DNA of 64,000 nucleotides from Apteryx mantelli. Taxonomy: Eukaryota; Chordata; Aves; Apterygiformes; Apterygidae. Of this stretch, positions 12,560 through 23,829 are shown in pieces (position 1 is the first letter of the stretch; every line of letters starts with the position of its first letter). The stretch covers positions 20,666,001 through 20,730,000 of the forward strand of contig NC_089981.1 in NCBI RefSeq assembly GCF_036417845.1, written 5' to 3'. The notes below the pieces were generated by a model. The model searched no databases, was not told where the DNA came from, and saw only the letters and a list, made by a program, of their open reading frames with translations. A program made the position numbers and the translations under genes.

Positions 12560-14900
12560 TGTTATTGTCTGAAATGGAAATCTGTAGGAACTCTCTTTAT
12601 TTAAAAAAGCAAAATGAAATATTTTTGTTAGAACTAGTATTTCAGCCTTGATGGTGTTTATTTGTTAAGGAGTCTTAGACAACCCAGGATCTGCTGCTAG
12701 TTGACAAGCTGTTTCACGCCGACGGCCGCGCACCTCTCCGGGTGCTTCCAGCTGCTATAGGAAATCAGGTTTTCATCTTAGAAACGTGTCTTAGGAACAT
12801 CCTGCTGTTGGGCTTAGTTATTGCTGTCCTTGCAAGCCTCCCTGCGCTGGGGCTGTGAGGGCACTCAAGGCTAGCAGAGAGGCAGGCATGGCTCTGGGTG
12901 GGCTGATTTGCCCTCTGGCAACGCTCATTGCTCTCCATGGACTGCAGGGACATCGCTATAAATAGGTGAGGTGTTTTCATAAGGGTGATAAATGTTTTGT
13001 TGTGGTGGTGGGTTTTTTTTTTTTTTCGCCTTCCTCTCATGACAAAATTCCTGCAGCTCTGCCTAAAGTTAATATAACGCTGGTGTTGCATGGCTTCAGG
13101 GAATAAGCTGTGGTACAGCACGGCCCACGGCAAACACGGAGCTGAAGAGAGCAGTGAAAATTACTGACTGCAGGGTCCCAAGTCTACTACATGCTAAGCA
13201 GTGCAAATCCTTAAAGACTAGCAAGCCGAGATGCAGCTGAAAAATTGTCCTCTTAAAGGTGGGCCAGTCTATTGCCCAGTAATAAATTGTCTGTATAGCG
13301 CAGATATCAGTGGCTCAGGGTGTTTTTCCTAGTTATTCCACAGACTTGGTGCCTCATCTACTGAGTCTGACTTGATTTCTAGGTCTCAGTATTTTTTTCT
13401 CCCTCCACTTTGTCTTTGAGTCGAGCACTGTCACTTATTGAACAACATGTATCGGGGTGTTGCCCTGTAAGTCTTTCACAAGTTGGTATAAACCTTCAGG
13501 AGATCACTCTGGATGCCATAAACAGGTTCAGGCTGTGTTTCATCTCGCCTGACTTCAGCTAGAGAAAGAGTAGGACTGGGTTAAGCCAGCTGTCTGGTTG
13601 CTGGAGGGAGATGGTCGTCTGCAGAGGAGAACTTGCCTCTCCCCCTTTAGGATGGTCTGGCATGAATATCCCTTGGGAGATGCTGTTCTTTTTCTACTAA
13701 CTCTACAGGGAAGTTGAACAACTAGATTTTAAAAGTTACTGGGTAAAAAGATGAAGCCAACCTCAACTTATAGCGTGAGGAAGACTTTTTTTTTGGTGGT
13801 AGCTCCTGGCATAAGCCCTCCATCCCCTGCCATGCCCTCATCTCTGCCAGGACAGATGTTTGTGAAGCTGTGCCATGAGCCAGGTCAGGTTAGACCTGCT
13901 CCTCAAGTCATTTGGGGGTGCAGCCCCTCAAATCCTTGCGACAGCACAGCTGAGTAGGTGACGACAGGACTCCATATCAGACCTTCACGCTGAACCAAGA
14001 CCTCTGACCGCAGGATTTCAGGTGAGACCTAAGGCAGAGGGCACAGCTGTTCAGCCAGCTGTTCACTCTTGCTAGACAGGGCCCGTTCTGCCACTGGCTT
14101 TGGTAGTTGCATCCTGCATCCTCCTTTCTGAGCTCTTTCAAAGGGAATGGGAGGGAATCTTCTCCAAGATCCTGTCCCGCTGGTGTCACCACCTCCTTTC
14201 CCCATCCCAAAGGGGGCTCCAGCTCTGTGCTGGGGCCACAGACCCCAGCAGAAACGATAGTTGGACTACGTAGTGTGTCAAGCGGCTGGCATAAAGAGTA
14301 CACCGGCGCAGACCAGCGCAGCGACTGCCTTCCCGTTACAGTCTGTTCGCAGCCCGCAGCGGAAGCGGCGGTGCTAGCTGAAACAATTTTACTGGAAAGC
14401 TCATGGTCCTTGGGTGTTTCTTAAAGCCTGTGACTGCTGGGGCTAAGAAAGCGAACGCGTGGCCTGGCTTTCACGGTGGCAGCGGGAGTAGGGAAGGGGA
14501 ATTTTCCAGCCTTGCCGGTTGGGGAGAAACGCTGCGGAATAACAAAAGGGACTTCGAGGCTCAGAAGCTGGAAGAAAGAGCCCGGTGTTTCTGCCAAAGG
14601 AAAACCAAATGTCCTGAGTTGATCTCTGAAACTGGTCTCCCCCCACCGCCCAAAAAAGCCCTCGGGAAACATAATTCTAATCCAAATGGGATACTATATG
14701 AAATTAGGGTGGCTTCGCGGTGTTTTTTTTTGGGGGGGGGCGGGGAGTTGAGGGGTGGGAGTCCCCTTTTGGTCTTTTCGCCCACTGGATGCAGTAAGGC
14801 TGATATTTGCCGCACCGAGTAGTTTGAGCAAGAGCAGGAATTCCTCAGCAGAAGAGACTTTTGCTTAAAGTACTGATTCACAGTGGAAATTTATGTTAGG
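12560..14900. other. Intergenic stretch, nothing recognised
   Basis: This is sequence of ordinary composition after the MRPL21 polyadenylation site. It contains short T and G homopolymers (for example 13012-13026 and 14723-14740) but no supportable exon, RNA gene or repeat family. Several open frames of 100-140 codons occur with no recognisable protein motif and are treated as chance. Confidence 0.5.
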
Positions 14901-14904
14901 TCAC

Positions 14905-15620
14905 CGCGTTGTGGCGGGCGGTATGTCGGAGCAGGGTGGAATTTGGGAGCGGCGCTCGGCCCGGCGTCTGCGAAGCGCGGGCGGCTCCGGGGGTTAGACG
15001 AGAAGCAGAACCCTCCTTATCTCCTCTTGGTGCTGCTCAGCTCTGGGTGAGGATGCCGGGATGGGAAGGTCATGGGTGCCGGGATGCAAAGCCTGTAGCT
15101 TGGAGGCGCTTGCGTTTGGGTTTAGCGGCCTGGCAGCAAGGAGGAGAACGTCATGAGCGAAGCGGAAACAGCTCGTGCTGGTCATCCTATGGGCTAGCAC
15201 GTCTCCCCAGCGCTGTCTGGATGAGTTTTAAATTACCGACGTGACGGGGTTTCTCTTCCTTCCCTTGGCAAGTCGTTCCGCGGTCTAAAATAAGCTTCGC
15301 GACCAAAGCCATCTCTCGCCACGGGAAGGCTTCCCATTGTGAGCGCCCGCTGTTTGCGCGGCGTAATGAAGGGCGAGATACGTGCCGAGTGCTAGTGGCC
15401 GCTCGTTCCCGCGGCCGGCCGGCCTCTGCAGAAAGCCGGGAGGGCACGGAAGCGCCTCTTCGGGGGACCCGAGGGCCTGCAAAAGGACTCGGCGACCGAG
15501 TTGGGCTGTTTGGCCCCGCTTAACGCTTGGGTTCGCTGCCACGTCGCAAACTGCGGGCGTCGATGCTGTTGCAGTGGCGAAGCAGCTTGAGGAGCTCCTA
15601 GGACATGTCGTTCAGGCTTC
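14905..15620. promoter_or_regulatory. Orphan CpG-rich patch (possible promoter or enhancer)
   Basis: About 700 bases are clearly richer in G+C and CpG than the flanks. Dense clusters lie at roughly 14930-15000 (GCGG, GGCGGGCGG, CGCGGGCGG) and 15340-15480 (GCGCGGCG, CCGCGGCCGGCCGG). No recognised gene starts here: it is 2.4 kb after the MRPL21 polyadenylation signal and 5.1 kb before the GTPase start codon. It could be an alternative upstream promoter of the GTPase gene, the start of a non-coding RNA, or an unmethylated regulatory island. Confidence 0.45.
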
Positions 15621-18600
15621 CAGGGTGGAAGGGAAATGCTGCTAATGTGCCCCCTTGGTTTTTCTTTTTTTTTTTTTGTTCCCGTCTGCTTTGCAAAGGC
15701 GTCTTTGAACTCGTACGCAGAGCCAGATTTATTTTCTCAGCATGATCCGGACGCATTTTGGCTGCACATCGAAATACGCCTTGACAGTTAGAATTCAGCA
15801 GCAGGCAGAATGCAACACTGGGAAATTGTGCTGGTTTGATTCCTCTTCGCGCTAGAGGGTTTTTCTTCTTTTTTTTTTTTTTCCTTTTTGTGACCGGAAA
15901 AATTAAGCCCTTTTACTGAGGAGAGAAAAGAAATGCTTCACCGCTGGGTCTGGGCCATTGCAAAACCTTTACAGAGAAGTCCGACAGCGACCGGCAAGCC
16001 TGGGCGTGAGCAGGCATCGGGGCTAGGCGTCTTTCATCTCCTTTATCTCTTCCTATCTATAAAACACGGGGAGATGCAACTGGGATCCATCCCCGAGCTG
16101 CTCTGGCCATATTTGTTCCTCTGAAGCAAGGACAGCCTTTGATTTCCGTAAAAGCAGAGAATGGGTCTGCAAAGCGGCTTAGGACAAAAGGAGCCGGCCC
16201 ATCGCTCCCTGAAGCCAGAGAGCACGTTTTAATCGCATGCTGTCTTTGCTGTAGCAACCAAAAATATGTTTATTGACAGGGTGGCGTGGCTTCAGTTATG
16301 TTCTTGGAGAGCGTTTTCTGAAGGCCCTGTCCTACATTAACTGTCAAGGTGCGTGCCAGCAGTGAAGCTTGCTGCACAGTATAATGTCTCAATAAGAGTA
16401 ATACTTGTACAGTCATTAAGGAGAGAGGATCAAGTGTAATACTTAGGTGAGTTGGAAATACGGGGTGGGGGCTCAGTAGACTAAGCTAAACGTTGGTTTT
16501 AGCTTTGAAACCCCTTAGTCATTTTTGAAAACAGGGTAAAGGCTCCAAAAGCAGCTTAGAGGTATTTTTTTTCTGCCTAGGTCTTTCAGCTGCTGCGCCT
16601 TCAACTCATTTAATGGAGAAAAAAGGGACCAGCTTTTCTTTTACCTTCCTCTTTAAAATGAAAATAAATACGCCGATTGTTTTTCTTTCAGAGGCAGCAA
16701 AGTTCAAATTTGTTTGGACCTCAAAATAGCCAGCGATCCAGCAGGGATTTAGGTTGGACCTAATGGCGGCATGATGGGAATCCCGCGAGCTGAGGCCACA
16801 GCCCAAGGTGAGTTTGTTCTTTGCCTGCTTTCGGACAACTTTTTCTTTCTGCTGGATTTGTGTGTGTGCAGGGATGTGATTCATGGGTGAAATTGGCCTC
16901 TTTCCCAATGCAAACTCGGCGTCTTTAGAAAAAAAATGCAAGCATGGAATAGCCTGACCACAAATATTTCAACAGAAGACAAGATCTGCCCCACCTACTT
17001 TCATCTGGCTCTGCTGCAGGTGCTTTGCTGTCTTGGAAGAAGTGATCTAGTCAGTGATTGCAAATCATAAAGCCTTATTTCCATTGCAGTCCAGTGAAAA
17101 GGTCCCACGCAAATGTGGCACTGCAGCTGAATGCACATGTAGGAAGATGCAGCTTCTTCCCACCACGCAAAGGAGATCTAGCGCCACGGCCCGAGCCAAC
17201 CTTTTTCTGGAGAAGTCAGGCATACATTTTCCCTGGAGACAAATTTGTTCCTTGGTGGCTTACATGAGTGTTGCCTCCGTTGTCCTCTCAAGCAGCTGGT
17301 GTTGGGGTCAAAGTGGTTCGACCCAACCTGGTTGCTGGAGATGGCTTTGAACGGTGTGGAGCTATTCCCTCTCTTAGAGGTGCTTTCTGCTTCACCTCTC
17401 TGCAGCATGTGGTTATATCCAGTGATTCTCAAGGCCAGCACTTTGCCGTGTTGGAGCTGAGCATAATGGTGCAAATTGTAGCACTCCTAGGTTTTGTTGA
17501 CTTCCTTCCAGGAGGACAAAAACCAAATTTATGCAAGTTCTAGTCCGGGGCTTTCTGGAGGTAAGTGAAACAGCATAGCAATGCGGAGGGAGGGAGGGAA
17601 GCGGGACACAGGCTATCCAGAGATGTTTCTCCTTCACAGCCCCGTCACGGGCTAGCAATGGATACCAGCTCTCCTCATGAAGCAGTGAGCAGCAAAAGAT
17701 CACTCTGCACCTGGCTGGGCTTAAACACCTACCACAACCAGAGCGTGTGTTAGGTGGACTCCACTGAATGCTGGTATTCAATCCCAAAGGTGTTGCCCTA
17801 AAAAAGCATAGGAGATCAGCTTAACAGAAATGTCACCTCTCCACCACCTCCTCTGTGGGCTCCACTGCAAGAGCAGCACCCCATGTTTTTGAGTAGCATT
17901 TCTACCTTGCAGAGCTGGTTTGGTGAGAGCTGTCCTTGGACGCGCTGGCGAGCGTCTCGGTATGCCTTTGCGTTCGCCAGTGAGAGTCTTGAGAGGTTCA
18001 GAAGAGGTCACTGAGGGCCTAACGGATGAAAGATCGGTTCCCTAAGGATGTTTCTTGAGCTTGATGGACTAAGGTGTAAGGTAGCCCCAGAGCTGAACGA
18101 TGCTTTCCCCATGCTGAGAACATTTACGGTGATTCTTCTGCCTGGTTTCTCCTGTGCCTGATAGGGCTGAGCTCATCCTGCAGCCTTCCCCGTTGAGTCT
18201 CCTCCACCTTCAGTCTATTCCCATGAAGCCTTGTAGGGATCTGTAAGGTCTTTGAAATGCTTAGCTCTGTCACAGCTGAGGAGGACACGCTAACTCACTG
18301 AGCAGCTCCCAAAGCTTTGCTGCATTAGAAGCCAGTCTAAAAAGTCTGTTGAAAGAGAGTCCCAAAATCCAAGCTTAGGTCTTATCGCTTCCTCGACACA
18401 GCAGCAGAGCCATATAGATTTTTCTTAAAGGTCCATCTCTTGTCTTTTCCTTGATACTGGAGGAAGGAGATGCAGAAATAGACCCAGTGTCGTTTTCCTC
18501 TGTCATTGCTGAATGTACATCAAGCCTTTTGGGGAAACAGTTCAACGAGTAAGAGGGCTTTGGGTTTGGGGTGTTTTTTGTTTTTTGGGGGGGGGGGGGG

Positions 18601-19900
18601 TTGAGATTCTGGATATGTGCGACTAAGAACAATTCTGTGACTCTTTTTTAGAGGCAGGTAGCTCCCGTGTCCCAACTGAACTCTGCTGGATTGCTCTCCC
18701 TGATACTCTCTTGCCTTTTCAGCTGACTGCAGTACTATTTCTTTGCTTTGATCCTACCCACAGCATGGAGGTGCAACCAGAGCTACAAATCTGCCGCTGC
18801 TCAGAGGACTGAGGTCATGGCAAACCCAGTGTTCGGTCTAAACATGTTGCTGCAACGTGGCGCAGCTGATGCAAACTCACTGCTTGCAGGTCGCGGACAA
18901 GCTTTGGATGAGGTAACTGTTCTTGCAGGCTTTATGCTGGATTTTAGGTACCATCAATCCTCCTATAGCTGGTGTGGGCATTGTCCAGCTTTGCCAAAGA
19001 AGCGGCAGCTCCTCAGCAGGGAGTGGAGAACCAGCTTCATGGACACTTCTGATTTGGGAAGTCTCGTCAGATCCGTTTCCGTGTCCCTATAGATCCACGC
19101 CTTTGTAAAACAGTTGCAGTTAAGGCAGGTAGAGATTTGTGGCTTTGGGCTGTTGGATGTGGCTGGAATTGGCCAATGTATTCAAAATCTTGTTTAAGAG
19201 GGACCAGCCAACATCTCATTTCTGTAGGAAACCAGGCTAAAAATAGGAAAGGAACATAACAGACTTTTTTTTTCCCTTGACCTCCCTCCCCCCTGCCCCA
19301 GCTGGGAATGAGCTTTTGTCCTCAAATCTGAGGCTTAGAGCTCCTGTCATTTGCTTCTGGCCTCCAGATGTAGTCAAGGCACAAAATGTCTTTTGTCAGC
19401 TTTGCAGAAGAGGCGCAGGAGTGTGGTCGTTGCAAGCGGATGATGTGCAGAAAGATATGCCAGGAACCATATGCTTGCTCGTGACGGCAAGATGAATTTC
19501 GGGATGGGGCCCCGCTTGCCATGGGAAGAGCAAGCCCATCTGCGGAAGAGTGCAGATGGGAACGGTTTGGGGCTCCCAAACTGCAGAGCCGGGGCATTGG
19601 TTTGGAAGGAGCGGACTGAAGAAATTTTGTGAGCTCAACTCTTATCCGCTCCTCGGCCGGCAGCGCTCGGGGCTGAGTCACCGGCTCTCAGCATCTCCTC
19701 CCTGCCTTTTCCGCTTGCTTTCTCCCTCTCGACGCACCCGTGTGACCATCCCCCTCTCCAGCCGGAGCTTTTTCCCGTCAGCGCTAATGGATATGGGTCT
19801 TCTGTTGGCTGCAGCGACGCTTTGATGTCCTTTTTCTCTGTTGAAGGTGAGACGCTCACTTGGCCTGCTGGTTGCACGCTGGTGTCTTCTGTAGGCACCA
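15620..19900. other. Intergenic stretch, nothing recognised
   Basis: This holds T-rich runs (15661-15678, 15868-15882), a poly-G run at 18587-18600 and moderately GC-rich unique sequence. No exon with convincing splice borders and protein similarity was found on either strand. A perfect hairpin near its right end is listed separately. Confidence 0.5.
19535..19560. repeat. Perfect 9-bp inverted repeat (hairpin)
   Basis: The arm CCCATCTGC at 19535-19543 is exactly complementary to GCAGATGGG at 19552-19560, with an 8-base loop. Each arm contains an E-box-like CATCTG/CAGATG core, so a paired bHLH-type site is as likely as an RNA hairpin. Confidence 0.6.
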
Positions 19901-19931
19901 GCACGGCTTGGTTTTGATACATGATATGGAC

Positions 19932-19939
19932 TATAAATA
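19932..19939 (+). promoter_or_regulatory. TATA-box match upstream of the GTPase gene
   Basis: TATAAATA is a good TATA match, about 770 bases upstream of the start codon at 20706 and on its strand. The following sequence becomes steadily GC-richer. If used, transcription would start near 19965 and give a long, GC-rich 5' UTR. A TATA-less start inside the CpG island is the main alternative. Confidence 0.3.
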
Positions 19940-20612
19940 TAGGGCAGGTCTCGTGTTACCTTGAACCTGGTCCAAGGCAGCGCAGACGATCTGCGCTCCG
20001 CTGCAAAGCAAAGTCCCCCGGGTTTGTCGGACCAAGAGATCCCCCGTGCCAGAGAAATGACTAAAGCCTTAAGAGGCCAGACCCATACGCGCTGCCTTGG
20101 TCAGGTCTCCTCTGCGGGTGTCACCCAGACATCTGCTCCGCCACGGGCACGTCCCGGAGTCGAGACGTTGCACGTCGCCCTCCCCTTCTTCCCAGCGCTT
20201 TGCTGCCCGCCGGGGTGAGTTTGGGCCGTGACCACCCACGCCTGCCAGCTCCGGTGGCCGCTCTGCGCTGTCACCCCTTGCCAGTGCCTGTGGCAAAGCT
20301 GGGCTGTGGGTCTGAGCTGAAGTCTTGGCTCTTTGGTGCCAGTGGGGACTGTAGCTGCTGATTTCGGGGGGGGGGGGAGCCAAGAGTCGCTCCTCACCTT
20401 GCTCGGCCGCGGGGAGCGAAAGGCCGGCGGCGGCGCAGCGTACCGGCGCGGGGGGGGATATTTTGGAGCGGGGGGGGGGACATCCTTGCAGCCTTGCTTG
20501 CCCCTGCCAACTTCGGAAGCGCGAGCCCGCCCCGAAGCCGGCGTCGGCTTCAGCGGAGCCCCCCCGAGCGGGTGCAAAGGGGGGGGGGGGGGATGTCACC
20601 ACCTCCCCGCAG

Positions 20613-20638
20613 CGAGGAGGAGGAGGAGGAGGAGGAGG
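20613..20638 (+). repeat. (GAG)n trinucleotide repeat
   Basis: About eight to nine GAG units lie 70-90 bases upstream of the GTPase start codon, so they are probably transcribed into the 5' UTR. They follow a long G run at 20578-20592. Confidence 0.85.
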
Positions 20639-20705
20639 CAGCGGCAGCGGCGCAGGCCGGGCGCTGCGGGGAGGAGCGCGGAGCGGCTGCCCCGACGCCG
20701 CCGGC

Positions 20706-23524
20706 ATGAGCTTCCCGCGGCCGCTGCGGCGCTCCGCCAGCCTGAGCCCCGCGCGCAGCCTGCGCCTCGTCGTGCTCGGCCAGGGCGCCGTGGGCAAGAC
20801 GGGTAGGGGGGCGCCGTGGGCAAGACGGGTAGGGGGGCGCCGTGGGCAAGACGGGTAGGGGGGCGCCGCGGCGGGAGCGGGGGCGCCGCGGGCTCCGCGG
20901 AGCTGGCCGCGCGCGCGGCCGGAGTTGCGTTTCCCACGGGCGCCGGCGGGTCCCTCTCCTCGCTCGCCGGCGAATCCTTCCTCCGCTGCAGGGGGAAAAA
21001 CGCTCTCGGCGGGGGGGGGGGGGTTCGGGGGTCCTCGCGGCGAGCAGAAAGCAAAGTCCGGTTTTGGAGAGCTAAAGCCGGAGGGGGGGATTCGGGCTTG
21101 TCAATGCCTTCGCGGCGCTGTGCGACGAACGGAGCCGAGATGCAAAACCCTCCGAGCGGGGACGAGTTTGGCTGAACCCCGTCGGCGCGTCGGAGATCGC
21201 GACCCGGCTCTATACATCGGCGGTGGGGAGGGGGGGTAACCGCAGCCCTCGCCTTGCATCGGCTCCCACCTCGTGCCGGTGATCCTGGGCCGTGGAAACG
21301 GTGCCGTGCTTCGGGGTGGGGGGGCAAAGCGCCGCTTGCAAAGACAGACGGGCACTGGCGTGCCGGCTGCGGGAATGCCGGCTGTGGGAACGCGTGGCCA
21401 AGCTGGAAAGGAGCCGAAGCCTAAGCGCTTCGGGGGTCCCCAGCAAGAGCCCGCCGTGGGGTTATTCCTGTGCTGGCTGGAGGGAAAAAGTTCCTTATAT
21501 GGCCCCTTGGACGGGCTTAGGGCCGTCTGCCTCCATCCACCCCTTCCGACTGGCAGCTGCCCGGGTGCTCTGGCGCTCGAGCCAGGTTTTAATCGAATTC
21601 CTCCGGCTGCTCCTGCACACCAGCAGCACGCGCTCCGGCGCTGGCATCAGGTGCTTTCTGGGAACGGAGACGGACCGCTCTCGCCCTCCCCGCTTCCGAG
21701 ACAGTGCCACGGGCTCTTGGGTCACGTCGGCCGAGCGCTCGGGCCAAGCGACGGGCGTGTTTCCCCCACGCGGTCCCCGCGCTGCTCTCACTGCGCTGCT
21801 CCCGGCGTCTGCTCGCGGGAAGCGTTGCATCCTAAAGGATGCAACAGGAGGAGGAGGAGGCCACCTTTGGATGGAGCCACCAGGCTCTTCCCACGGCAGC
21901 ATGGGGCTGGAGCAAGGAGGGCCCATGACTTTCACCCCCAGGGAGGTGGACATGGTGGCTGCAGTAAAATGACACGTGCATCAACCTGTGCGGCCTCAGG
22001 GCCAAAAAACACCATTCATCAGCCTCCCCTGTGCTCCAAAGCCCATCTGGCTTCTTAGGAGTGGTGTTTTTGGGTGCGTGGTCGTGAATTTGGGAGGCAG
22101 CGCCAGGCTCTCACGCGTGTGGTGGCGTCCGTCCCACTGCCGGGACGCCTCTCGCGGTTCCCTGCCGGGCCTGGGGCTCAGCTTCGCTCCCGTTCGTTCC
22201 CAAGTCACCACCGTTTGCTTTGCTGATCCTAACTGGCTTTTTCTGCTGTGTTTTGGGGTGTTTTTTTGTTTTTTTTTCCCCCCCAGCGCTGACTGTAAGG
22301 TTCATCACCCGGAGGTTCATCGGAGACTATGACCCAACGCTGGGTAGGTAGAGCCCCTCTCTATCACCACCCTCGCTCCCGCAGCCTCAGCATCCCTCTT
22401 CCCATATTTTCCGATGGTCCTCTAAGGCAAAATCTGTGGCAGAGACATGGTCGGGGAGGGAGGCGCCGGGGCTGATTTTCTTTTTTTTTTTTTTTTTTTT
22501 TTCTTTTCTCCTTGTATTTGGGTTTGGGGGGGATTTTTGAGCACCTGCTTTTTGGAAACCGAGCTGCTGCGGGAACATCTCAAAAACCAGCCAGTTGCTG
22601 GCCATGCATCTTCTTAGGTTTTTATATGTATATATGTATATATATATATACACACACACACATATCAAATATATATATTTATCTATTTATTTGTTTATGT
22701 ATTTATTTATTTAAATATATTTATATAAATATATTTATATACTTGCAACGGGGACATGTGGCGGTGTCAGAGGCGTTTGCAGCGGGTGGCAATCTGCCGC
22801 CCCGGGGTGGCTGGCGACCAAGCCGGTGGCACCTCTCACGGGCGCTTTTCTGTCCCCTCGTCCCCCAGAAATGATTTACAGGCACGTGGCCGTGATGGAC
22901 GGGGACACGGTGCACTTCGAGATCCTCGACACGGCGGGCCAGGTGAGGTGGGAAGCGCGCGTGGGTCTCCCGGCGTCCCCTCCGGCGGGGCCGGGGGACC
23001 CTCCCGCGTGACCGGCGTGGGCGCCCCGCCAGGAGGAAGACTCGCTGCGGCTCGAGGAGAAGATCCGCTGGGGCGACGCCTTCGCCGTGGTCTACTCGGT
23101 GACGGACCGCTGCAGCTTCGACGAGGCCGTGCGCCTCTGCTTCCTCGTCCACCACCTCCACGGCGGCCCCAAGCGCGGCGGCGCTGGCGGCGGCGAGCAG
23201 CCGCCCATCGTCATCGTGGCCAACAAGAAGGACCTGCAGTACGACCGCATGGTGCCCACGGCGGAGGGCGAGGGCCTCGCCACGGCGCTGAAGCTGCCCT
23301 TCCACGAGATCTCCACCCGCGACAGCTACGAGGAGGCGGTGGCCGTCTTCGGCGCCCTGTACCGGGAGCTCGGCAGGCAGGGCCACTTCTCCCCGGGCTC
23401 CTTCAAGAGGAGGACGCCGTCGAAGCTCCTGGAGAAGATCCCCAGGATGCCGGCGAGCTCCGCCGCCGCGCCGGCGGGCCGCAGCCTCAGCTTCAACTCC
23501 TTCAGGGACTACATCCCCGAGTGA
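20706..23524 (+). CDS. RERG/RAS-like small GTPase
   Basis: This is a complete four-exon gene with exons 20706-20802, 22287-22343, 22869-22942 and 23033-23524. It encodes 239 residues, the phases are consistent, and all introns are GT-AG. It is a Ras-superfamily GTP-binding switch protein. G1 is GQGAVGKT at residues 25-32. Switch I is GDYDPTLE, with the effector Thr at 50. G3 is DTAGQ at 72-76, with the catalytic Gln present. G4 is NKKD at 140-143 and G5 is the EIST segment. The pattern RWGDAFAVVYSVTDR and the exon break inside the P-loop resemble RERG more than classical Ras. There is no C-terminal CAAX box (it ends SFRDYIPE), as in RERG, so lipid anchoring is not expected. Odd points are a Gly-rich insertion (about residues 120-132) and a basic Ser/Ala-rich tail. 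The start has G at -3. RERG paralogue or RASL family member are the alternatives; the exact orthologue is unresolved. Confidence 0.9.
20785..20866 (+). repeat. 26-bp tandem triplication spanning the exon 1 splice donor
   Basis: Copies begin at 20785, 20811 and 20837, with a partial fourth at 20863; the three full copies look identical. Each contains the P-loop codons for AVGKT followed by GG|GTAGGG, so there are three equivalent splice donors with GT at 20803, 20829 and 20855. Only the first keeps the reading frame into exon 2. Use of the second or third would insert 26 or 52 bases and shift the frame. Confidence 0.9.
22622..22742 (+). repeat. AT-rich compound microsatellite
   Basis: Mixed (TA)n, (CA)n and TTTA-type repeats run for about 120 bases inside the second GTPase intron, ending some 125 bases before the exon 3 acceptor. 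A poly-T run lies just upstream at about 22480-22502. The contrast with the surrounding GC-rich sequence is striking. Confidence 0.9.
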
Positions 23525-23792
23525 GCGGCCCGCGGCCCCCGGCATCTCGGAGACCTTTCAGAGTCCACGGAGGGTTTGGGGGTGGTGGTTTGTTTTTGAC
23601 GTGGATCGGCCGGGACGATGCGCCGTGTCCTCACCTCCTTCCTCCTCTTTCTCCTCCCACTGCTCGCGCCCCAGATGCCCGTTAACCCCTGGCTTTTCTG
23701 GAGAGAAAGAAAAAAGGAAAAAACAAAAGAAAAAAAGGCATTTATTACCCTTTCGAGCTCCCCGGCGCTCTCTCTCCTTGGACGCCGCCGTA

Positions 23793-23798
23793 AATAAA
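23793..23798 (+). terminator. Polyadenylation signal of the RERG-like gene
   Basis: AATAAA lies 269 bases after the stop codon in otherwise GC-rich 3' UTR and is followed by a GT-containing tract. It is the first canonical signal downstream of the coding region. Confidence 0.65.
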
Positions 23799-23829
23799 GC
23801 ACAATAAGTGCATCCCCCGCGGGTGCCTT

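Larger units (their letters stand above)
20100..21900 (+). promoter_or_regulatory. CpG island covering the start of the RERG-like GTPase gene
   Basis: This GC-rich, CpG-dense block surrounds exon 1 of the GTPase gene and runs well into its first intron. It contains several long G runs (for example 20367-20378 and 20578-20592) and a GAG triplet repeat at 20613-20638 in the presumed 5' UTR. Such runs are candidate G-quadruplexes and are hard to sequence. Promoter function is inferred from position and composition. Confidence 0.65.

Noticed and set aside
17255-17345. tRNA-like A-box (TGGCTTACATG) and B-box (GGTTCGACCC) words in order
   Set aside because: The bases around the TTCGACC loop do not form a T-stem and no acceptor stem could be drawn, so the words are coincidental.
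20069-21327. Several long minus-strand and alternate-frame open frames (up to 243 codons) around the GTPase promoter
   Set aside because: Very high GC suppresses stop codons. The translations are low-complexity Pro/Arg/Gly/Ala and overlap the real exon in other frames.
22721-23545. 274-codon minus-strand open frame opposite GTPase exons 3 and 4
   Set aside because: It is the antisense shadow of GC-rich coding sequence, and the sense strand carries clear Ras-family motifs.
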